DNA from: JAQGMJ01 sp036271855
GTDB taxonomy: Bacteria > Pseudomonadota > Gammaproteobacteria > Burkholderiales > JAEUOS01
DNA: 11,520 bases
Direction: 5' to 3'
Assembly (NCBI GenBank): GCA_036271855.1
Contig: DATAZV010000235.1
Location: 1 to 11,520, forward strand
The position numbers and the translations under genes are program-made. Positions 5,878 through 11,520 of this stretch are shown piece by piece. A model generated the notes under the pieces. The model ran no database searches, was not told the DNA's origin, and saw only the letters and a list, made by a program, of their open reading frames with translations. Within the stretch, counting starts at the first letter, position 1, and each line of letters opens with the position of its first letter.

Positions 5878-6023
5878 CCTGGGGAAGCGAATGCTTCCCC
5901 CTCAATTCCGGGGTTACCAAGGGGGCAAAGCCTCCTTGATCGTTACTTGTCCTGGGGAAGCGCATGCTTCCCGTTGCATTCGGGGGTTGCCAAGGGGGGA
6001 GCGCCCCCTTGACCGTTATTGTT
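5878..6023. repeat. Tandem duplication of a 73-bp double-hairpin element
   Basis: Two adjacent 73-bp copies, 5878-5950 and 5951-6023, match at 58 of 73 positions by hand alignment with no gaps. Each has a GGGAAGC/GCTTCCC hairpin (8-bp arms in copy 1, 7-bp arms in copy 2) and a second hairpin with outer CAAGG/CCTTG (9 pairs including one G-T in copy 1, 8 Watson-Crick pairs in copy 2). They fill the gap between the ligase alpha stop and the flavoprotein start. On the minus strand the end of copy 1 supplies the CCCCAGG that becomes the flavoprotein ribosome site AGGAGA. They may affect mRNA stability or relative expression. Confidence 0.8.
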
Positions 6024-6024
6024 C

Positions 6025-6918
6025 TTAGCTGAGCGTACGCACCATGGCGTCCACCAGCGCGTCTATCTGTTGATGCACGTGCACGCCCGCCTCTTTCAGC
6101 GCTTCGGTCTTCGACGCGTGCGTGCCCAGCCCGCCCTGGATCAGCGCACCCGCGTGCCCCATGGTCACGCCTTCGCGCGCGCTGGAACCGGCGATCACCG
6201 CGAACACCGGTTTATCAAAACCAAGTTGCTTGATCGCGGCGGCGCAATCCTCCTCCTCGGTGCCGCCGATCTCGCCGATCAGCAGCACCGCGCGCGTGCC
6301 CGCATGCGCGGCGAACAGCGGCAGCAGGTCGGCGAAGCGCGTGCCCTTCACCGGGTCGCCGCCCACCCCCAGCCAGAGCGACTGGCCCAGGCCGTTGCGC
6401 ACCAGGCGATAGTTGGCCTCATACGACAGCGTGCCGCTTTTCGACATCACGCCGATGCTGCCGGGCGCCAGTGTCACCTCCGGCAGGAAGCCCATTTTCA
6501 TCCGCCCCGGCACCGCCAGGCCGGGCGTGGAGGGCCCGACCCAGGTGGCGCCGCACTCGCGCGCCAGCGCGGCTGCCTTGATCGCATCATGCACCGGCAC
6601 GCCCTCGGTCACCGACACCAGCAGCTGGATGCCGGCGGCAAACGCCTCCTGCGCCGCCGCCAGCGCCTGCAGCGGTGGCACCAGCGCCACGCTGGCGCGC
6701 GCGCCGGTGGCCGCGACCGCCGCCGCGCAATCGGTGAATACGGGAATGCCCGACGGCCCGTCGTTCGATTTCGCGCCAGGGCCGGCCACGCCGCCGACAA
6801 TGCGCGTCCCCGCCGCCTGCATCTGCAGCGCATGCGAGCGCCCGGCACGGCCGGTGATGCCTTGCACCAGCACCGGCACATCCTCACGCAACAGCGCCTC
6901 GAGCATCGAATCAGCCAT
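6025..6918 (-). CDS. Succinyl-CoA synthetase alpha-like CoA ligase subunit
   Basis: The 297-residue product is the CoA-binding, phosphohistidine-bearing alpha subunit of an acyl-CoA synthetase of the SucCD/malate thiokinase type. Landmarks are VQGITGRAGR (18-27, CoA-binding loop), SVTEGVPVHD (102-111), GPSTPG (128-133), SKSGTLSYE (159-167), GGDPVKGT (186-193), GEIGGTEEED (215-224) and MGHAGAL (253-259) with H255 as the histidine phosphorylated in the reaction. All catalytic elements look intact and the length is normal. The ATG overlaps the last 8 nt of the beta subunit gene, which is strong evidence for translational coupling and a heterodimer. It is an operon-borne paralogue in a catabolic setting, so the substrate is probably not succinate itself; a malate-, sulfino- or methyl-substituted dicarboxylate is possible. 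Confidence 0.88.
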   Translation of the reverse strand: MADSMLEALLREDVPVLVQGITGRAGRSHALQMQAAGTRIVGGVAGPGAKSNDGPSGIPVFTDCAAAVAATGARASVALVPPLQALAAAQEAFAAGIQLLVSVTEGVPVHDAIKAAALARECGATWVGPSTPGLAVPGRMKMGFLPEVTLAPGSIGVMSKSGTLSYEANYRLVRNGLGQSLWLGVGGDPVKGTRFADLLPLFAAHAGTRAVLLIGEIGGTEEEDCAAAIKQLGFDKPVFAVIAGSSAREGVTMGHAGALIQGGLGTHASKTEALKEAGVHVHQQIDALVDAMVRTLS

Positions 6919-8074
6919 GCGCCGGCCCCGCGATTTGCAGCACCCGCGCCAGCGCCTGCTCCAGGTCCACCTGCAATTCCACCGCGGGCGCCTGCTCGGC
7001 GAGGATCACCCGTGCGTCGTCCAGCCCGTTGCCCACCAGGCGCGCCACCACCGGCACGCGCAACTCCGGCACCGCCGCCAGCGCTTGCGCCAGCAGTTTG
7101 GTGAACTCGCCCAGATGGGTGATGCCGGCAAAGATATTCACCAGCACCACGCGGATGTTCGGCGCGTGCGCGATGTCGCGCATCACCGTGATCAAACGCC
7201 CGGGGTCGCCGCGAAACTGCCCGCTGCGAATGTCCACGAAGTTGTACGGCCGCCGCCCCTGCGCCGTCAGGTCGTCGATGATTTTCATCGACAACCCCGC
7301 GCCGGTGGTGATCAGCCCGATCTCCCCGCCCGGGTCGACCACGATGTAATCGAAGCCGTTGCGATACTTGAACAGCGCGTCGGTATACGCGCCCTCGCGC
7401 GCGGAAAGCAGCACCATCTGCGCCGGCTGGCGCGGCAGCGCGTTCTCGTCCAGCGCGAAACGCGCATCACCGGCCGTCCAGCTGCCGTCGGCATCGACGA
7501 ACAACGGATTGATCTCCAGCAGCAGCGCCTCGTGGCGCAAGAAGATTTCCGCCAGGCGCTCGCCCGCGTCGGCCACGGCGGCGGCGATATGCGGCGGCGC
7601 GCCTTCGAGCAGCTTGGGCAGCGCGGCCAGCATGGCATCGAGTCGCGGCGGCACCAGCGCACTGCGCAAGGCACCTGGCGCGACGGACTCGATATCGATC
7701 CCGCCCCGCGCCGAAAACAGCATGCGCACCGCCCCGGCGGCGGCATCGACGGCGAAACTCAAAAACACCTCGCTGCCCGCGCTCTTCGATTCGACCCGGC
7801 AGCCCTGCACCGCATGCCCCTTGATGCGCATGGCGAGTATCGCGCCTAGCGCATCGACCAGGCCGGCCGCATCATCGGCCATGCGTATCCCGCCCGCCTT
7901 GCCGCGCCCGCCCACCGGCACCTGCGCCTTCACCACCCAGGGCCCGGGCGGTAGATCAATACCCCGCAAATCAGCGCCGGCCAGCGCGTCCAGGGATTCG
8001 ATCAGCACGCCGGGCGGGACGGCAATGCCGTCCCGCGCCAGCAGGGTCTTGGCGTCGTGCTCCAGCAGCAGCAC
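6911..8074 (-). CDS. Succinyl-CoA synthetase beta-like (ATP-grasp) CoA ligase subunit
   Basis: The 387-residue product pairs with the alpha subunit encoded just downstream. The N-terminal ATP-grasp domain has VVKAQVPVGGRGKAGG (47-62, nucleotide binding), GGIDIE (124-129), LEINPLF (186-192) and AGDARFALDENAL (201-213, metal-binding region). The C-terminal ligase domain has TTGAGLSM (256-263) and VNIFAGI (312-318). Where succinyl-CoA synthetases read NFLDVGGGA, this protein reads NFVDIRSGQFRG (278-289), so the glycine-rich loop near the acyl-phosphate site is replaced. The start is GTG at 8074, only 3 nt after the aldolase stop, with no good ribosome site; translation is probably coupled. The reaction is expected to be ATP (or GTP) plus CoA plus a carboxylate to the acyl-CoA. 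The substrate is unknown. Confidence 0.86.
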   Translation of the reverse strand: MLLLEHDAKTLLARDGIAVPPGVLIESLDALAGADLRGIDLPPGPWVVKAQVPVGGRGKAGGIRMADDAAGLVDALGAILAMRIKGHAVQGCRVESKSAGSEVFLSFAVDAAAGAVRMLFSARGGIDIESVAPGALRSALVPPRLDAMLAALPKLLEGAPPHIAAAVADAGERLAEIFLRHEALLLEINPLFVDADGSWTAGDARFALDENALPRQPAQMVLLSAREGAYTDALFKYRNGFDYIVVDPGGEIGLITTGAGLSMKIIDDLTAQGRRPYNFVDIRSGQFRGDPGRLITVMRDIAHAPNIRVVLVNIFAGITHLGEFTKLLAQALAAVPELRVPVVARLVGNGLDDARVILAEQAPAVELQVDLEQALARVLQIAGPAHG

Positions 8075-8077
8075 GAA

Positions 8078-8854
8078 TCAGTCGCGGTAGGAAGGGTCGA
8101 TCTTGTCGAGCTTTTTCAGCAGCGCCGGCCATTCCATTTCGCCGAAGCGGCGGCGCACGCCGGGCTGGTAGAGATGCGCGGTAGCTTCCACCAGTTCGCG
8201 CGAGGGCATCTGCAGCTCGGTGTTGCAGGAGAGCGTCATCACCTGCAGGCGGCAGGCGCGCTCCAGGCGGAAGATGTTGTTGAAGCCCTCGGCGATCGAG
8301 GGGCCGACGCACAGCAGGCCGTGGTTTTTCAAAATCATCACCTCGCGCATTCCCAGGTCGTTCACCAGGCGCTCCTGCTCGTCCATATTGATCGCCACGC
8401 CTTCGTAGTCGTGGTAGCCGATGTCGACAAAGCGCATCGCCGTCTGCGCCAGCGGCAGCAGCCCGCACTTCATCGCCGAGACGGCCATGCCCGCCAGCGA
8501 ATGCGTATGAATCACGCAGTCGACGTCGTGCCGCGCCCGATGCACCGCGCTGTGGATCACGAAGCCGGCGCGGTTCACGCCGTACTCACCCGGGTTGAAC
8601 AGCACATTGCCGTCGCAATCGATCTTGATAAAGCCCGAAGCATGCATCTGGTCATACAGCATGCCGTAGGGGTTGATCAGGAAGGCATTGTCTTCACCGG
8701 GAACGCGGCACGAGATATGGTTGGCGATCATCTCGTCCATGTCGTAGTGGTGCACCAGCCGGTAGGCGGCAGCGAGATCGACGCGCTTTTGCCATTCCTC
8801 GGCGCTCACCTGGTTGCGGACGGAAGAACTTTTCTTGATGGCGGTAACGCTCAT
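8078..8854 (-). CDS. Class II aldolase/adducin family protein
   Basis: The 258-residue product belongs to the zinc-dependent class II aldolase/adducin family, which includes fuculose-phosphate aldolase-like enzymes and several decarboxylases. Visible landmarks are the NHIS motif (45-48), NPYGMLYDQM (61-70), H101, VIHTHS with H116 and H118 (metal ligands), and LKNHGLLCVG (175-184) with H178 as the third ligand. The start ATG 8854 has GGAGA 6 nt upstream; the open frame extends further but without family similarity. The stop is 3 nt before the ligase beta start. In the operon it follows an isopropylmalate dehydrogenase-like gene, so it may cleave or decarboxylate the oxo-acid product. Many members next to Bug proteins are uncharacterised, and I cannot name its substrate. 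Confidence 0.87.
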   Translation of the reverse strand: MSVTAIKKSSSVRNQVSAEEWQKRVDLAAAYRLVHHYDMDEMIANHISCRVPGEDNAFLINPYGMLYDQMHASGFIKIDCDGNVLFNPGEYGVNRAGFVIHSAVHRARHDVDCVIHTHSLAGMAVSAMKCGLLPLAQTAMRFVDIGYHDYEGVAINMDEQERLVNDLGMREVMILKNHGLLCVGPSIAEGFNNIFRLERACRLQVMTLSCNTELQMPSRELVEATAHLYQPGVRRRFGEMEWPALLKKLDKIDPSYRD

Positions 8855-8927
8855 GGTCGGTCTCCAATGACAACACTGCACATACGATACATCACTCGGC
8901 CCCGCACGGCGGCAATCGGCCGGATTA

Positions 8928-8959
8928 GCCCCGGGTCGCCCTCGTCGCCCCGGGTTGCC
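8928..8959. repeat. Short direct repeat between the dehydrogenase and aldolase genes
   Basis: GCCCCGGGTCGCC (8928-8940) and GCCCCGGGTTGCC (8947-8959) match at 12 of 13 positions and are separated by 6 bp. They lie in the 113-bp gap (8855-8967), the largest between these operon genes apart from the 73-bp repeat region. The rest of the gap shows no promoter I trust. Function unknown; it could be chance in GC-rich DNA. Confidence 0.35.
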
Positions 8960-8967
8960 TCCAGGCG

Positions 8968-10050
8968 CTACTTCACCAGCGTCCCAAATCGCTGGGTCAC
9001 CGCCTCGCCGAAGGCGCGCGTGCCCAGCTTGCCGCCCAAATCCACGGTGCGGCTGGCCGGCTCCGCCAATACTTCGCAAATCGCCTTGTCGATCAGCGCG
9101 CCCGCCTTTTGCAGCGCCGGCAGCTTATGCCGCTCGCCCAGCCAGTCCAGCAGCATGCAGGTGGAAAACATCACCGAGCAGGGGTTGGCCTTGTCCTGCC
9201 CCGCGATGTCCGGCGCCGAGCCATGCGAAGCCTGCGCCATCGCGTGCGCGTCACCGGCGTTGAGCGACCCCGCCAGCCCCAGCCCGCCCGCCAGCTCGGA
9301 AGCCTGGTTCGACAAGATGTCGCCGAACATATTGGTGGTGCAGATCACGTCATACGCCTCGGGCGTGCGCACCAGGAGGGACGCCATCGCATCCACCAGC
9401 ACCTCGTTCACCTTGATCTGCGGATAGGTTTTGCACACCGCCCGCGCCTCGCGCATGAACAGGCCATCGGAAAGCTTCAGCACGTTCGCCTTGCTGACGA
9501 GGGTGACTTGCTTGCGCCGCTTCATCGCCGCCTCGCAAGCCGCAATCGCAATCCGTTTGGAGCTTGATGCCGAGATCTTGCGCACGGCCAGCGCCACGTC
9601 GGCCGTCGGCATGAACTCGCCCGAGCCCATGAACATATTGCGGTCGGCGTAAAAGCCCTCGGTGTTTTCGCGCGCGATCACCAGGTCCATCTGCTTGATA
9701 AAAGCCGGCACGCCCTTGATGGTGCGCGAAGGCCGCATGTTGGCGTACAGGTCCAGCCCCAGGCGCAGCTTGGAAGAGGGGTTGACCCCGCCTTTCTCCG
9801 GCGGCACCGGGTAGCCGTAAGTATCGCAAGGCCCGAGGATCACGCCATCCGCCGCGCGCGCCTTTTCCAGCGTCGCATCCGGCATGGTGTGCTTGTGCTT
9901 TTCATACGCCGCGAAACCGACGTCGTCGTGCGTGATGTTGAGCCCGAGGTCGAGCAGCTTGTTCGCCGCTTCCACCACCTGCAAGGTGGCCGCGGTGATT
10001 TCCGGGCCGATGCCGTCGCCGGCGAAGGCGATGATGTTGAGTTTTTTCAT
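8968..10050 (-). CDS. Isocitrate/isopropylmalate dehydrogenase family enzyme
   Basis: The 360-residue product is a beta-decarboxylating dehydrogenase, oxidising a (substituted) malate-type hydroxy acid with NAD(P) to an oxo acid and CO2. Landmarks: FAGDGIGPE (9-17), LRLGLDLYANMRPSRT (95-110, substrate-binding arginines), ARENTEGFYAD (126-136, with Y134 as the catalytic Tyr), LVSKANVLKLSDG (184-196, with K187 as the catalytic Lys), VDAM (D220, metal), TTNMFGDILSNQASELAGGLGLAGSLN (238-264) and HGSAPDIAGQDKANP (276-290). The second GDILSD metal Asp is Asn (N248). I chose ATG 10050 with AAAGG 8 nt upstream; 29 nt separate it from the upstream Bug gene stop. It is too divergent for a confident leuB or icd call, and no other leucine genes are here. 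A tartrate/D-malate-like or novel substrate is likely. Confidence 0.87.
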   Translation of the reverse strand: MKKLNIIAFAGDGIGPEITAATLQVVEAANKLLDLGLNITHDDVGFAAYEKHKHTMPDATLEKARAADGVILGPCDTYGYPVPPEKGGVNPSSKLRLGLDLYANMRPSRTIKGVPAFIKQMDLVIARENTEGFYADRNMFMGSGEFMPTADVALAVRKISASSSKRIAIAACEAAMKRRKQVTLVSKANVLKLSDGLFMREARAVCKTYPQIKVNEVLVDAMASLLVRTPEAYDVICTTNMFGDILSNQASELAGGLGLAGSLNAGDAHAMAQASHGSAPDIAGQDKANPCSVMFSTCMLLDWLGERHKLPALQKAGALIDKAICEVLAEPASRTVDLGGKLGTRAFGEAVTQRFGTLVK

Positions 10051-10079
10051 GAGAGCAGCCTTTGCAAAGTGCGGTGTCA

Positions 10080-11075
10080 CTATTCCATCTTCACGCCGAC
10101 GGCGCGGATGATCTTTTCATACTTGACCGTCTCCGAGCGGGTGAACGCGCCCAGCTTCTCCGGCGACTCCGGGTTGACCTCGGTGCCGTCGGCCATCAAT
10201 TTCTCGCGCACCGGCTGCCCCGGTGCCAGCAGCTTGCCGACTTCGCGGTTGACCTGGTTGATGACATCGCGCGGCGTGCCGGTCGGCGCGAACAGGCCGC
10301 CCCAGAGCGAAAAGTCGAAGCCGGGGATGCCGCTCTCGGCCACCGTCGGAATCTCCGGCGCCGAAGGCGCGCGATGCGCGGTGGAGACGGCGAGAATCTT
10401 CAGTTGCCCCGTCTTCGTATGCGGCACCGCCGCCGCCATGCCGGAGAAGAAGTAGGTCACGTGCCCGCCCAGCAGGTCCGAGAGCGCCACGCCCGCGCCC
10501 TTGTACGGCACGTGGACGATAGAAGACTTGGTCACCAGCTTGAGTTGCTCGCCCGCCAGGTGCCCCGGCGTGCCGATGCCGGAAGAAGCGAACGAAAGCC
10601 CCGGCGCATTGCCTTTAAGCGCATCCGAGAGTGCCTTGAAATTCGCATAAGGCGCATCGCCGCGCACGGTGAGCGCCAGCGGCACCAGGCCGACCAATAT
10701 GATCGGCGTCAGCTCCTTCTCCGGGTCCACCAGCGTGCTTTTCATCAGGTATTTGTTGATCGACATCTCGCCGGTCTGCCCCAGCAGCAGCGTGTAGCCA
10801 TCCGGCGCTGCCTTCGCCACCATCTGCGTGCCGATCAGCCCGCCCGCGCCCGGCCGGTTTTCCACCACTACGGATACGCCCAGCGCCGGCCCCAGCTTTT
10901 CCGCCACCGCGCGCGCGAAGGCGTCGCCGGTGCCCCCCGGCGTGTAGCACACCACGATGGTGATCGGCTTGGTGGGGTACTTTGCCTGCGCCTGCGCGTT
11001 GCCCGAAAGCAGCGCCAGCGCGCCAAAGGCCGCCGCGATGGCGCCCCGTGTGTTGCGTGAAAAAGAAATCTTCAT
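10080..11075 (-). CDS. Bug family (TctC-like) periplasmic substrate-binding protein
   Basis: The 331-residue product is a tripartite tricarboxylate transporter receptor of the Bug type, binding a carboxylate in the periplasm. A signal peptide covers about residues 1-29 (basic start, AIAAAFGALALL core, cleavage after NAQA). The mature protein begins with the family pattern YPTKPITIVV (33-42), CYTPGGTGD (43-51, ligand-binding turn), ENRPGAGG (72-79), PDGYTLLLG (91-99), HVPYKGAGVALSDLLGGHV (188-206), and ends with the usual helical region. GGAGA lies 6 nt before the ATG. No TctA/TctB membrane components are in the window. It sits directly upstream of the dehydrogenase gene, so it probably delivers the operon's substrate; the ligand itself cannot be predicted. 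Confidence 0.9.
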   Translation of the reverse strand: MKISFSRNTRGAIAAAFGALALLSGNAQAQAKYPTKPITIVVCYTPGGTGDAFARAVAEKLGPALGVSVVVENRPGAGGLIGTQMVAKAAPDGYTLLLGQTGEMSINKYLMKSTLVDPEKELTPIILVGLVPLALTVRGDAPYANFKALSDALKGNAPGLSFASSGIGTPGHLAGEQLKLVTKSSIVHVPYKGAGVALSDLLGGHVTYFFSGMAAAVPHTKTGQLKILAVSTAHRAPSAPEIPTVAESGIPGFDFSLWGGLFAPTGTPRDVINQVNREVGKLLAPGQPVREKLMADGTEVNPESPEKLGAFTRSETVKYEKIIRAVGVKME

Positions 11076-11140
11076 GCGAAGTCTCCGTGAGGTCGTTGAC
11101 GTTTTAGTTTTGCTTTACTGCGCCTGCTGATTGCGCTTGC

Positions 11141-11520
11141 TCATTGCGCCTGAATCCCTGCGGCAGCCACCGTCTTTTTCCACGCCGCCAATTCACTACC
11201 CAGCAGCTTGCCAAAATCCGCGCTGCTGCCGCGATAAGCATCCGCCCCTTCACTGCGCAGCCGCTCGCGTATCGCCGCGCTCGCCAGCGACTCGTTGACC
11301 GCGCCATTGAGTTTATTCACCACCGCACCCGCAGTCCCCGCCCGCGCCACCACCCCCCACCAGGTGGAAACGTCGAAGTCCGCGATGCCGCTTTCCTCCA
11401 CCGTCGGCGTATTCGGATATTGCGGCGAACGCTGGGCCGAAGTCACCGCCAGCAGCTTGACCCGGTCCGACTTCACATACGTGCCAATGGTGGGCACCGT
11501 CGCAAAAAACACCTGCACCT
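11141..11520 (-). CDS. Bug family substrate-binding protein, C-terminal part (truncated by window edge)
   Basis: The frame is open to the right edge, so the start lies outside. The visible 126 or so residues match the C-terminal half of Bug proteins: VQVFFATVPT, GTYVKSDRVKLLAVTSAQRSPQYPNTPTVEESGI, DFDVSTWWGVVARAGTAGAVVNKLN, and a final helix-rich segment GKLLGSELAAWKKTVAAAG. The pattern is parallel to residues about 204-328 of the Bug protein encoded just downstream, but identity is modest, so they are diverged paralogues and not a recent duplication. The gap to the next gene is 65 bp, without a terminator that I can see, so the two are probably cotranscribed. Confidence 0.87.
   Translation of the reverse strand, partial: VQVFFATVPTIGTYVKSDRVKLLAVTSAQRSPQYPNTPTVEESGIADFDVSTWWGVVARAGTAGAVVNKLNGAVNESLASAAIRERLRSEGADAYRGSSADFGKLLGSELAAWKKTVAAAGIQAQ

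Noticed and set aside
6413..7849. Plus-strand open frame opposite the CoA ligase subunits (478 codons).
   Set aside because: The opposite strand encodes intact ligase subunits with all motifs; this frame has none.
1..11520. CRISPR arrays, tRNA/rRNA genes, insertion sequences and phage genes.
   Set aside because: No regular repeat-spacer pattern, tRNA-like cloverleaf, transposase or phage protein was seen on either strand by eye.

Overview
The window looks like chromosomal DNA of a Gram-negative proteobacterium, most likely a betaproteobacterium of the Burkholderiales type. The main reasons are two tandem Bug-family periplasmic binding proteins, a metZ-type methionine gene, high GC (locally above 80%) over most of the window, and intergenic palindromic repeats common in such genomes. 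This placement is an inference from gene content and not a species identification.

Positions 1-2455 hold a lipid-modification module: a truncated NAD(P)-binding reductase of the thioester-reductase/extended SDR type (minus, running off the left edge), a divergently transcribed membrane fatty acid desaturase (plus), and a membrane fatty acid hydroxylase/sterol desaturase family protein (minus) whose stop codon overlaps that of the desaturase. A well-formed sigma70 promoter with an inverted repeat over its -10 region lies between the first two genes. Parts of this module are much more AT-rich than the rest of the window.

Positions 2588-4487 hold a small exported DUF2147 protein (minus) and, divergently, metZ (O-succinylhomoserine sulfhydrylase, plus). 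The metZ leader carries what I read as a SAM-II-type riboswitch, followed by a clear intrinsic terminator ahead of the start codon. Positions 4488-4702, between the convergent metZ and acyl-CoA dehydrogenase-like genes, are non-coding and carry a perfect 11-bp-arm hairpin and an inverted pair of REP-like repeats.

Positions 4703-11520 are one minus-strand operon, transcribed right to left: Bug protein (truncated at the right edge), second Bug protein, isocitrate/isopropylmalate dehydrogenase family enzyme, class II aldolase/adducin family enzyme, ATP-grasp CoA ligase beta subunit, CoA ligase alpha subunit, and an acyl-CoA dehydrogenase-fold protein. The genes are close or overlapping, so they probably act together: uptake of an organic acid, NAD(P)-linked oxidation or decarboxylation of a malate-like compound, aldol cleavage or decarboxylation, CoA activation, and a final flavin-dependent step. 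I do not recognise this combination as a named pathway. The flavoprotein lacks a Glu/Asp at both positions where acyl-CoA dehydrogenases carry their catalytic base, the ligase beta subunit lacks the usual glycine-rich succinyl-CoA synthetase loop, and the dehydrogenase has Asn for one metal-binding Asp. Together these suggest a non-standard substrate or reaction. A duplicated 73-bp element with two hairpins per copy separates the ligase genes from the flavoprotein gene.
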